Source of the DNA: Lojkania enalia
Lineage: Eukaryota; Ascomycota; Dothideomycetes; Pleosporales
Direction of reading: 5' to 3'
Assembly (NCBI GenBank): GCA_010094045.1
Contig: ML986675.1
Coordinates: 29,007-93,006, forward strand
DNA length: 64,000 nucleotides
Below the pieces are notes generated by a model. It did not search any database. It saw only the letters and a list, made by a program, of their open reading frames with translations, and was not told where the DNA came from. Below, one piece after another: positions 14,086-25,714 of the stretch. Numbering within the stretch: the first letter of the stretch is position 1; each line of letters starts with the position of its first letter. The position numbers were made by a program, and so were the translations under genes.

Positions 14086-14571
14086 AATTTTCCTCTAAAT
14101 TAGATAGGTTTTTTATTATAAACTCTATAAAGAGGAGTCTACCTATTATAGAGCTCTTTATAAAAGGTAATAGTTGTTCTATATATATAGATAGAAGTTT
14201 ACTTTTACTATAACTTATATATATATTAATTCTAATATAAGAATTAGAAGGTAAATTATAGTTAAATATTAGTAGTTACTTCTAGTTCTAATAGATTATT
14301 AGTAGTTTCTAAGTTTCTACCTAGATATACTCTATATAGCTTTTCTAAAGATAATCCTAATTATAGAGGATAGAAAGTTCTAAACCTAAAAGTTTTAATT
14401 AATAGAAAGTTTTTAAAATTCTATTTAAATAACTAAATAATTTAATATAATAATATATAAATAATATAATCTAAACTAAATTAGATATATTTTAGACTTA
14501 AATATTATTAAATAAATAATTAATATAATATTATTAAAGAAACTATTATTAGTAGTATTAAATTTTTCTAT
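14086..14571 (+). repeat. unidentified RIP-degraded coding repeat, right part
   Basis: This continues the unit at 6417-8114 after excision in silico of the chromovirus and one ACTTT copy. It keeps a protein-like plus-strand frame around 14,200-14,420 and then fades into AT-rich sequence before the inverted LTR. No family is recognised. Confidence 0.4.
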
Positions 14572-14856
14572 ATAATATAATAGTATAGGTAAAATAATAG
14601 GTCTAAATATAGTATAAATCTACTTAGAGGTATATAAGAGTATATAAAGGTTTAGGAACCTAGAAATTCTATTAATACCTATAGGTCTTATATAAAAGAA
14701 TATAGAAAAACTACTAAACTATATATAAAAAAGTATATAACTATATATAGATAGAAAAAGAGGTAGAACTAGGGGTAAAATAAGATAAATAAAAAGTTTT
14801 AGAATAAAGTTATATATAAAGCTTTTTATAAAACAATTTCTTTATATTATTATAAA
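14572..14856 (-). repeat. solo LTR of the first chromovirus family, inverted
   Basis: This is the reverse complement of the LTR at 2820-3086, aligned along nearly its whole length with C/T-type differences. No chromovirus internal sequence adjoins it on either side, so it is a solo LTR or a fragment. The right edge (14854-14858) is uncertain by a few bases. Confidence 0.7.
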
Positions 14857-15081
14857 AAGTAGATATATTATACTAGAAGTACTATAGCTATTATAGTAAG
14901 CCTAGATATAATACTAGAACTTATATAGTAGTAGATAAATAGTATATCTATCCTCTATTAAATTATTATAATAATACCTATAAATATTATTATAATATAT
15001 ATCTTTAAATATAGAAATAGTTTATAAGATAGATAACTTATTTAGGTAAGTAACTCGCTTATAAAATATATTATATTAATA
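14857..15081 (+). mobile_element. pogo-like element D, C-terminal fragment and right TIR
   Basis: The plus strand at about 14,876-14,925 has the layout of the pogo C-terminal zinc knuckle with the RIP-type cysteine and histidine replacements. Its right end (TTTAGGTAAGTAACTCGCTT) resembles the right TIR of pogo B. Everything upstream of the knuckle is missing and the solo LTR abuts it on the left. Confidence 0.5.
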
Positions 15082-17310
15082 TCTTTATATATTTATACTA
15101 ATATAATTAATAAGTAAGCTATTAATATAAGTAAGTTATTAATATAAGTAAGTTATTACCTTACTAAACTTTTAACGGCCTATCTAGATTAATATATAAT
15201 AGTTTAATATAGTAATATATAATTAACCTATAAAGAATTATAAATTATTCTTATAATCTTAACTATTAATTAAAGTTAAGTTTTAACTAAAAATAGTACT
15301 ATAATAACTTTTTACTATTCTTAAAGTACTCTCTATTTTTAATATACTAAAATAGTTGTATAATATAATTATAAGCTAAATTTAAAAAAGCTTATAAAAA
15401 TTAAAGAGAAGGTACTTATTAGCTATATTCTTAATTAGGATTTATAAGAATTTCCGCCTATAATTAATAGTATATAAGCTATAGTAAATAAACTATTAGC
15501 TAAGTATAGTACTAGCTAGATTAATATCTACTAGCCTTAAAACTTTATATAGTATATTAAATACTTTAAAACTTAATTAAACTATTCTTATAATTAGTAG
15601 TAAGCTTTATATAAAAATCTAATAATTATAGATATATAGTTCTAGCTTCTATAGAGTATAAAGGGGAAGTATAGAATTTAAGATAAAGATACTTATAATT
15701 TTAATAAGATAGGCTTTATTATAGGCTAAATATTAGCTTAACTAGTTATTATAGAATTAAAGAATTATCGTATAAAGGCTATTGAGCTAGGTAATTATAA
15801 ATAGACTATAATAATCTTAGTAATTAATATAATTAGCTAGGTAATTCTACTAATATACAGCATAAGCGAGCTAATTACCCAAGCGAGCTGATTATAATGC
15901 TAAAACTATACTAAAATCGCGACTACTTTTCGTAAAATATTATACTTTCTTATATTCTATCATATTATATAGTATAGTAGCCTATTCTTCTATATCTATA
16001 ATATTATTTTTATACGTCTATAAGTTATACCTAGTCTTACTATACTACCTATAGTACTTTTAAGTCAGCTAGCCTCTATTAATACGCGTCTTCTTTCTAC
16101 TCTTCTTTCTATTAGTATAAGCGCTAAACTCTTTTAGAGTAGTTAATTAAGCGCTTTCTTTAATTATTAGATTACCTTCTTTTTATATATACTTTCTTTT
16201 ATATAATTAATATTATATAGTAGTCTTATTAGCTATTTAAAACTTAGTAAACTAAGCGCGTAATAGTATGTTTTTATATATTATATATATAGTACTCTTT
16301 ATAAACTATTTAAACGCTTCTACTATTAAAGTAAATAAACTATTTAGGTACTTTTAAACTCTTAATTAAACGTATATAGATTAAAACCTAAATTTAATAG
16401 AATTACTTAATATTTTTAACTTTTAAGAGGTATTTTTAACTATAAGAGGTATTAATATATATAGTTAAACTTTAAGCTTTAATAGTATTATATCTAAGTT
16501 AAATAAAACTAGACTAGCATCTTAAAAGCTACTTAGGATATTACTCTTCGTAATTACTACGTTAAAAACTACTTTAAAGTAGAATAAGAACTTAATTTTT
16601 ATAATATAGTTAATATAACTGTATATTAGCTACTTAACTTAACACCTATACGTAGTTTTTAAAAGCGAGAAATAACCTATATTTAGTAGCTATAATAGAT
16701 ATAATAAATATAGAGGTATATAGAGAATAATAATATTCTTTTTCTTATAAAGCTGCCTAAATTTAAGCAAGTTATAACTCTTATAACTATTAAGAATTAG
16801 TAATTAATATATACTAATAGTACAATCTTTTATATATATATTAAAGTACTTTAACTACTTAATACTAATATTATTTATCGTCTAGCTGTTATTAGTAACT
16901 TATATAGCTTAGGTTAGTAGAATATTATCTTCTTTATACTATATAGAGAGGTAGTAGATACTTGTAAAGATAATAAAAGGTAGTATTACCCATTCTATCG
17001 CGTTAATACTCTAGATAACTATAGTCTACTCGTAATTACCTAGCTAGAGCTACTTTAGTCGATTCTATTTCTTAAAGCTAGTAACTACTACTTCTATTAA
17101 TATTATACTTATTATAAAGTCTAATTTATTAAAATTATATATATTTTTGTTAATAATATTATACTTAGCCTTTATATTCTATATAAGGTAGAACTAGCCT
17201 TCTATAACCTTAAGATTCTTATATTTAGCTCTTAAATAGTTGTACTTTTAATTAAATTTAACCTTAAGCTTAAGCGTATATTTAATAAAGTTCTTTACTT
17301 AGTTCTTTCT

Positions 17311-17614
17311 TATTATAGTAATACCGCGATACCTCTATACCTATACTACCCTTACTATAATACTTAAACCAGCTGCTAGCGATAGCTATTAACTACTAGC
17401 TAGAATATAACCAACTTATTTTAACTACGATAGAGGAAGGTTTCGCCGACCCGGCTAGCCTATATAGTAGTACAGATCTAGCCCCTATAAAAACCTATAT
17501 AATATAGATATCTCTATTCTTTATATAACATTTTAATATTTATACGTAGTATATAGTAATAGAGTTAACTACTTAAAGTACGATTAATTAACTATGCGTA
17601 AGCGTCCGTAATAT
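17311..17614 (+). repeat. 5' LTR of chromovirus copy 2
   Basis: Homologous to 8120-8423 with the same start and TATA region. The left flank (AGTTCTTTCT) continues pogo element B, as shown by comparison with fragment A near 4460. Confidence 0.82.
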
Positions 17615-20600
17615 TATATTATATTATCTATTATTATATACTATAAACGAGAACACGCTTATTAATATACTTAAAAAGATTTAAGGTAAGCTAGACTCTT
17701 TATAGTAGAAAAACGAGATGCTTATAAAGGCTTTAATAACCTAGGAGAACTGTTATAAGTTAGACCTTAAAGTAATATAAAGGGAATTTAGTAGCTGCTA
17801 AATAGCTACCTCTCTACTAGCTACTAGTATATTAATAGTAATAGAACTATTACCTGCTCTTAGCCTAACTTAGCCTATAACCCTAACTTCTAAATAGATA
17901 CCTATATTAACCTCTAATCCGCTTAAGACTATATATAACCTATATTTCTATTCTAACCGCTTATCTAATCTTCTAATATTTTCTAGTAAACGTTTAGAGC
18001 TTTTATACTTTATTAGAAAGCTCTATTATAAACTAGAAGGAAACACTAACTAATACCTAACTAAATATACCCGCCTTCTATATACCTATTCCCGCCTAGA
18101 ATAAGACCTAATAACGTTAGTTAATCTATTAATAGATAAGAGTATTAACTCTATAGATAGCTTAGTCGCCTTCTTAGAATCTATCTATAACGACCGGAAT
18201 AAAGAGACTATAGTATAGAGTAAGTTAGAGACTTTAAAATAAGGCTAAAACAGGTTCCCTACTTACTTTACTAAATTCCGACGCCTAATTGTAGATACTA
18301 AACTAAATAAGACTAGACAAATTATATATCTCTAATATTCTCTCTCTAATAAGCTCTGCTATACTATAATTAGTATTATAATATCTAGCACCCTAAACAA
18401 CTATACTAACCTAATTTCCCTATATAATACTAACCTATATTACCTATCTAGTAACTATTATAAACAACTAAAATATTATACTATTTACTAGAAGAACTTA
18501 AATACTATAGAACTTAATACTTCTAGCTATACGCCTATAAACTCTAATAAATAAGAAAGGCGCTGTTATAAAGAACGCTGTTATAAGTATAGTAGTAAGA
18601 GATATATTTTACTAGAATATAGTACCCCTCTACTATTAATCCGTTAAGGGTCTTAGAGCTCTACTATACCTTATAGATCCTATTCTTAATCCTCTAACTA
18701 ATCCTCTAACCGATTTTTAATATACTTATTATCTTATAGATAAGACTATTATTCTTACTCTTAAACGCAGCTAGTTTTACTAACTAGAACGTTACTAAAA
18801 GGTCCGTCCCGGAAGTAAGTTATCTCTTAAAACTACACCTATATTAAATCTCTATATATCTATAGAATTAGCTTCTATAGAAATAGTTATAGAACTACTA
18901 GATTCTAGCTTCTTTCTTAATCTATTAAGACCTAGTCTAGTAAGATATTAATATTCTTATTAATACTAGAGCTACTAGTTATAGCTATATCTATAAAGAC
19001 CTTATATATACTCTAAAACTCTAAAAGATATAACTTCTATATAATCTATACCTAACTAGCTTTAATAGAAAAGTTCTCTATAGAGGGACTATCTTCTATT
19101 TAGTTATTCTAACCCTTTAATACCTAAACTATTTAGAGACAGTATATCTTTATATAATTATACTAGGAAAATACTAGTTAATTCTAAAATAGCTATAGAT
19201 ATATAAGTATTATATAAACCTAGACTACGAGAATAAATAGCTAGTTTTTACTACTAACTAATACCTAACTCGATGTTTATAATCTACTAGTACTACTATC
19301 TATTAATAAACTACTTAAACGGTTATTAAAAATTATAAACTACCCGAATCTAATATAAAAGAAAACTCTAAAATAATTAATTTATAACTCTTATATAGCC
19401 TAAAGCCTAGATAGTACTATTTAAAGCTCTACTTGTTAAGCTATACCTAATATAATTACTAGCTATTTAAAATACTACGCTAGTTAAAAGAATCTAAAAT
19501 TAAAACTAATCTAACCTTAGACGAAGATTATAGTTAAAAGAATCTATTTAAACCTAAATATTTAAAGTTTATACTATAACTAAATATATATTATATAGGC
19601 GCTATACTACTAGTCTAACTCTTCTAGTAATTTAACTATAAAATCTTCGCTGTATTAATAGCTAATATTAATAAGGCTCTAGCTCTAAAGGTATATACTA
19701 ACCCTATTACTAAAGTACCTAAAGAATATTATAATCTATTATCTATCTTCTTATATAAAGATATAGATAAGCTGCTTAAATAATAACCGTATAATTATAA
19801 GATTAAACTAGAAAACGGTAAGTAAACTAGCTTTAGTCTACTCTATAAAATATCCTAGAATAAGTTAAAAGTACTAAAGAAGTATCTTAATAAGAACTTG
19901 TCTAAGGGATTTATTAGAGTAAGCTTATTACTAGTAGCTATACCTATAATTTTTATAAAGAAACCTAGAGGTAGTCTCTAATTCTATATAGACTATAGAG
20001 TCCTAAATACTATTACTATTAAAAACTAATACCCGATTCTACTAATCTAAGAAATATTAACCTAATATAGTAAAGCTAAGTACTATATAAAACTCGATAT
20101 TATTACTACGTTTAATAAGTTAAAGATTGTTAAGGGAGACGAATAGAAAACTACCTTTTATATACGCTATAGGCTATTTAAATATCTAGTAATACTCTTT
20201 AGCCTAGCTAACGCTCTAAGCATATTCTAGTACTTTATAAATAATATACTAAGACTATACTTTAATATATTTTATACTACTTATATTAATAATATTCTAA
20301 TATTTAGTAAGAATCTAAAGGATTATAAGTAGTATATCTAGCTAGTCTTTAAAGCTTTAAGAGCGAATAGTTTACAGCTTAATATAGATAAGTATAAGTT
20401 CTACTAGTTAGAAGTAACCTACCTAGGGTATATAATTATTATAGAAGGAATCTATATAGACCTGAAGAAGGTAGAAATAATTGTTAACTAAAAATACTCT
20501 AAGAATATAAAAGATATTTAAGCCTTTATAGGCTTTATAAACTTCTACCAATAATTTATTAGCAACTTCTTATAGAAAGTCTCCCTCTTAGTAGTTCTAA

Positions 20601-22879
20601 CTAAGAAGAACACTTAATTCGACTAGAATAATAGCTGTTAATATTCCTTTAACTATTTAAAAGATACCTTTATCTTTATATTAATTCTCTAATATTTTAA
20701 CCTTAAGCTACTAATAGTAGTAGAAGCTAATATATCCGACTTTATAATAGCTAGTATACTATCCTAGAGAGGCGCTGATAGTAAACTAAGACCTGTTACC
20801 TACTTCTCTAAGCGTATAAACTCTGCTAAAGGCAACTATAAAATTTATAATAAGGAACTACTCGCGATTATCTAATATTTTAAGTAATAGAGGCCCGAAT
20901 TAGAAGGTATAGTATTCTCTATAGAAGTACTAAGCAATTATAAGAACCTATAGTACTTTATAATAATAAAGTAGCTAAACTACTAATAGGCTTATTAGTT
21001 AGAATATCTGTTAAGGTTTAACTTTAGTATTATATACTATTAGAGCTGGCTAGCTCTAATAAGGGTTGGAAAAACTACGTCTATTAACTAGAAATATAAG
21101 ATATACTATATATATATTCTTAAACCTGCTAAAAGGCTAACTATAAATAGTTTAGCCGTAATATATACTAATCTAGAAAATTTAGAGAGAAGTCTAATAT
21201 CTTAACTTAAAGGTTATAAGATAAGCCTATATAAGAAGAGGCCTGTAGAAGTTATTAATAGATATTACTTCGTCCTAAACTATTCTAATAGATAGAAGTA
21301 GGCTAACTAATTATAAAGATTATCGACGAAGAATACCCGAACGATAATCTAATCTAAAATACCCTAAAGCTACTAAAAGAAGAAGCCTATTAATTTAAGC
21401 TCCTAATTCTAGCTAACTATAAAGAGCGTAACAACTAACTATATTACTAAAATCGACTTATAGTACTAGACTATAATAAGCTAAAGCTTAAACTGCTGTA
21501 AGCTATTTATAACTTACTATCTAGTAGATACTCTAGTCGAGGAAAGACCTTAGAACTACTCTAGCACGAGTACTATTAGTTAAAGATATTTAACTTAGTA
21601 TAATAATATATAGGCTATTATTATATATATTAAAGAAGTAAAGCTTCTAGAGAGAAGTACTATAGATTATTAAAACTATTGCTTATACCTAAACGAAAGT
21701 TTTAAGATATTTCTATAGACTTTATAACCGATCTACTAGAATTAGAAGGTTGTACGAATATTATAGTAGTAGTTAATAGGCTTAGTAAGTATAGACACCT
21801 AATACTATGCGTAAGAATCGAAACTCCTAATATTATCTAACTATTCCGTCGCTATATATAGGTTTACTATAGACTACTATATACTATTACGTTCGACCGT
21901 AGAATATAGTTTATCTCTACCTTCTACTAAGAGCTCTATAGATAGCTATAAATTAATATACGTATATTAACTAGCTTCTATTTAGAGACTAATAACTAGA
22001 TAGAGAATACTAACGTAGTAATAGAATAAGTTCTCTAAGCCTATACTAATTATAAATAAGATAACTAGGTTAAATAGCTACTAATAATATAGTTTAAAGC
22101 GAATAATACAGTATTTAAATTAATAAAAGTCTCCCTATTTCTAACCTACTTTAGCTAGCACCCTTAAATAGGCTTTAAGCCGCCTATAAAGATCTATTAA
22201 CTACTAAAATAGTCCCTAATAGTCTAGAAAGCTAATAGACTAGTTAATAAGATAAAGAATATTATAGAGTATATTAGAGAAGAACTTATCTAGGTATAAG
22301 TATTCTAATAAGAGTACACTAACCATAAGCGCATACTAGCCCCCAACTACTAGATTAGTAATCTAGTCTAGCTAGACACTAGGAATATACGCACACAAAG
22401 ACCGTTAAAAAAGCTTAACTAGAAGAATATAGGCCTCTATAAGGTTATTATAAAAGTATCCTTGTACGCTTATAAACTAAAGCTACTTAAATTAGCTAAA
22501 ATATATCCTATATTCTATATATTACTATTATAGCTAGTACCTAAGTTATTTAACTACTTACCTAGTTAATAAGTATATAACCCTAAACCTATTAAGATTA
22601 ATAGAAAACTAGAATACCTTATTAAGTAAATAGAAAACCTCTGCTATAACTAATAGAAATACTAGTACGAATACCTAGTTAAGTAGACTAGCTATTATAA
22701 CCTAAAATAGTACCCGGCTAGTAACTTTACTAAGATAACTACTATAGAAGATTACTACGCTAGAAACCTAAATAAATAAGACCTAAATATAATATTACGT
22801 CTAGATTCTTAATTAGATACTAGAGTCTAATTTAAGTATATTCCTAGACGCTTATAATAATACTATACTAATATAATAC

Positions 22880-23231
22880 TAGTAATAATACTACTACTAA
22901 TCTCTAGTATAGTACTACTATATAAACTAAACCGACCTAATCTCTAATATAATACTACTATTAATAACCAGTTATACTAATATACCTATAACCTAACCTA
23001 ATTCTTAGTATAGTACTACTATATAATAATAACTAATCGTGCTAATACGCCTATAATCTAACCTAATCTCTAGTATAATACTACTATATAAACTAATCTA
23101 ATCCCTAGTATAGTACTACTATATAATAGTAACTGATTATACTAATACGCCTATAATATAACTTAATCTCTAGTATAATACTACTATATAAACTAAACCA
23201 ACCTAATCTCTAGTATAATACTACTATATAA
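22880..23231. repeat. degenerate tandem repeat before the gap
   Basis: About six copies of a core of the form CTCTAGTATAATACTACTAT, spaced roughly 40-100 bp apart, lie between the chromodomain end and the N gap. Chromovirus copy 1 has only about two (13,575-13,650). It is an expanded 3' untranslated repeat of this element and probably why the assembly broke here. Confidence 0.75.
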
Positions 23232-23606
23232 NNNNNNNNNNNNNNNNNNNNNNNNNNNNNNNNNNNNNNNNNNNNNNNNNNNNNNNNNNNNNNNNNNNNN
23301 NNNNNNNNNNNNNNNNNNNNNNNNNNNNNNNNNNNNNNNNNNNNNNNNNNNNNNNNNNNNNNNNNNNNNNNNNNNNNNNNNNNNNNNNNNNNNNNNNNNN
23401 NNNNNNNNNNNNNNNNNNNNNNNNNNNNNNNNNNNNNNNNNNNNNNNNNNNNNNNNNNNNNNNNNNNNNNNNNNNNNNNNNNNNNNNNNNNNNNNNNNNN
23501 NNNNNNNNNNNNNNNNNNNNNNNNNNNNNNNNNNNNNNNNNNNNNNNNNNNNNNNNNNNNNNNNNNNNNNNNNNNNNNNNNNNNNNNNNNNNNNNNNNNN
23601 NNNNNN
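23232..23606. other. assembly gap (375 N)
   Basis: 375 unknown bases. By comparison with chromovirus copy 1 and pogo fragment A, the missing sequence should be the last part of the internal region, the 304-bp 3' LTR and about 22 bp of pogo element B. The real length may differ from 375. Confidence 0.98.
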
Positions 23607-24982
23607 AGTTAGTAGTAAATTAGCTATATTTTAAATAGTAGTAAGCTATAGTAGAAATCCTCTTATATCTAGATCTAGTATATACTAAATAATTATCTAC
23701 TTCTTAGTCTTACTAAGTTTTATTAAATTAGGCCGGTAATTATATTATAAAACTATTCCTTATTATTATATACTAAGTATACTTTAGAAGATATTATAGA
23801 TTAATATAATATAATATATAGTTAGTATTATATCTTATTAAAGAGTTTAGAGTATAAGCTATATTCTAGCTTCTTTCTAAATTAATTCTATAGTTGTTAA
23901 TTATAGTATAATACTATAAAATATAATTATCGCGATTTTAGTAGAGTTTTAGTATTATAATCAGCTTGTTTAGGTAATTAGCTCGCTTATACTATATGTT
24001 AAATACTTTAATTAGTATATAAAGAGCTGTATAATAGGTACCTATTAATTACTAGTTATTAACAGCTATAATAGCTACGTTTCGCTTAAGTTTTAAGAGA
24101 TTTATAAGGAGGAGAAGATTATCTATCTCTATATACCGCTATATTTATCGCACCTATTATAGCTATTTAATATAGGCTGCTTCTTGCTATTAAAGCGCGC
24201 GTATAATACTAAGATCTTAGCTTTAGTACGCGATTATATTAACTATATTAATAAGACTATCTTCTTTCTAGCTTTTAAAGTAGCCTATAATTAATTAATT
24301 ATAGAAGCTAATATCCGTATAAGCTTTTAAAGCGCTAGAATAGTACTATATAATCTAGAGGTAGTACTATTAAAGCTTAATATTAAGCTACGTATGCTAA
24401 TACCACCTGTACTAGAGACTACCTCCTAGAAAGCTAAAACACCTAGTAATATACGCGAACTAGAGGCTTAATTAATAATAATTTATAGTAGGATTTAGCG
24501 ATATTAAGACTTATTACCTACATTAATTATTACAGCCTTTAATTAGCTTTAAAAGGGCGCTATAATAATAACGCATTCAATCGCGCTGATAGCTAATTAA
24601 ATTAAGAGTCTTAAGCGAGTAAATAAGGCAGCAATAAAGCGAAAACAACGGAAAAGAAAGCGATTACAGAAGTAGGGGATTCTAATAAAGGCTGCAGGTG
24701 AGGATATAATTAATTAAAATAACGTTGAGGGGCAGATTAATAAGGAAATTCATGATTAGAGTGCTCAGCTGCAAGGGAGTAGCCAGCCTCAACAGAGCTG
24801 CAGGCGCTGTAAACAGCCTGGCCATAATACTCGAACGTGCCAAATTAATAGCGCAGGTGTCAAATAATCTAATAGACTCTCGCTTCCTACAGTATATATA
24901 TGCGTGGTTGATAATTATCGCGATTAAGTCGTTCGAATCTTAGTAGGGTGACAGCTCGCTTGTACTGACAGCTCGCTTGTAA

Positions 24983-25410
24983 ACTACGTTATCTATTATT
25001 ATAATACTCTTTTAGAACTATCTATCTCTTTAGCTCAGCATCTCTAAGATCTAATAGCTGTGCTGCGCTAGCTCTAATACTGCCTAGTATAGGCTGTTTA
25101 GGCTTAATCAGCACCTTTAATGCTAAGGCTGTAGTATCAGCTAGGGCCCGCTCTATAAGCTCTGTAAGCTTAGGATTGCAATAGTCCTAAATGTTATCTC
25201 TACGTGCTCTGCGAGCTACTGAACTGTACTAATTCTGCTAGTTAGCCTTTGATAGTAACGTAGTGGGGCTACTGTAGTTGCTATGATAGGTCAGTTATTC
25301 ATACAATGGGCTTCGACAGATGGCAGCGAGGTATATACAACAATAAAGCAGTCGGCTATAGTCTTCTGTACGCAATGGACTAGTATATGCGGAAATCCGG
25401 GCTTATAACT
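24983..25410 (-). repeat. coding remnant of an unidentified gene or element, plus unassigned sequence
   Basis: On the minus strand, about 25,010-25,215, an open stretch reads in part KLTELIERALADTTALALKV and LGSIRASAAQLLDLRDAELK. It is clearly protein-like, with TAG codons where glutamine would fit. It is cut at the right end of pogo C. I do not recognise the family; a transposon or repeat-family protein is possible. Nothing is recognisable in 25,220-25,410. Confidence 0.4.
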
Positions 25411-25558
25411 GTCGCGGATCAGGCAGCATCAATTGCTGAGGCAAATATTGATGTATTGAAGGAGGGTAAGTGACCTGCCTAGCTAGAGGCTAGCAATGGT
25501 GAGACTATATAGGCCTGAAAACAGACCAACTATAATAGGATAGTAGAAACACGTGACA
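25411..25558 (+). repeat. 148-bp direct repeat, left copy
   Basis: Nearly identical to 41638-41787, in the same orientation. It runs from GTCGCGGATCAGGCAGCATC to TAGTAGAAACACGTGACA. The last third looks like an LTR or UTR. The first part can be read as an open frame (ASIAEANIDVLKEG) ending in TAG. It may be the tail of a retroelement. The two copies flank the P450/transporter group. Confidence 0.85.
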
Positions 25559-25714
25559 TACCTAATCAGACTTAATATTAATGAGGCGCTAAATTTCTTT
25601 CTCGGCCATACAGCAACCTTTCTTTCCTTTTTACCTTCTTGCAACACAGGTTTTATAATAGTCTTTTTCTAAACACTTGAGTAGCAACTCGTTTGCACGT
25701 AATCTTAATGGCGC

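Larger units (their letters stand above)
17311..23606 (+). mobile_element. Ty3/Gypsy chromovirus, copy 2, inserted in element B
   Basis: The 5' LTR starts at 17311 (TATTATAGTAATACCGCG) and ends near 17614. Internal sequence matches copy 1 almost end to end: knuckle near 18,560, YINNILIFS at about 20,285, RNase H, integrase and chromodomain ending about 22,780. It keeps more C and G than copy 1 (for example CCGACCCGGC in the LTR), so RIP has been milder. About 75 bp near 21,030-21,110 has no counterpart in copy 1. The 3' LTR is not visible and should lie in the assembly gap. Confidence 0.82.
15858..23994 (-). mobile_element. pogo-like element B, inserted in element C
   Basis: Long TIRs bound it: the left starts CAGCATAAGCGAGCTAATTA, the right ends TAATTAGCTCGCTTATACTA. 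TA flanks are at 15856-15857 and 23995-23996. The own sequence is 15858-17310 plus 23607-23994, coded on the minus strand and homologous to fragment A (3081-4568). The TIR match reaches at least 60 bp, ending in a shared TAAAATCGCGA. It is interrupted by the second chromovirus copy. Stops occur in every frame. Confidence 0.8.
15108..24982 (+). mobile_element. pogo-like element C, outer element of a three-level nest
   Basis: Element C is present in two pieces, 15108-15857 and 23995-24982. They join into one pogo-type transposase collinear with 4571-6414. Its left end (ATAAGTAAGTTATTAATA) is the fully RIP-converted form of the inverted right end (ACAAGCGAGCTGTCAGTA), which is nearly unmutated. 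The catalytic region at 24052-24078 reads LVINSYNSY. The C-terminal knuckle at 24799-24840 is intact: CRRCKQPGHNTRTC. The frame carrying it has one TAG about 36 nt upstream. The terminal bases at both ends are uncertain by a few nucleotides. Confidence 0.75.

Noticed and set aside
15108..15180. CRISPR-like short repeats (ATAAGTAAG units)
   Set aside because: They are RIP-altered internal repeats of a transposon TIR in a eukaryotic genome.
24725..24943. 72-codon plus-strand frame
   Set aside because: It starts at a non-ATG codon in a frame other than the transposase. The frame one base earlier carries the pogo zinc knuckle, so this is a shadow.
24925..24945. tRNA-like GTTCGAATC
   Set aside because: No acceptor stem or anticodon arm around it; it is inside pogo C.
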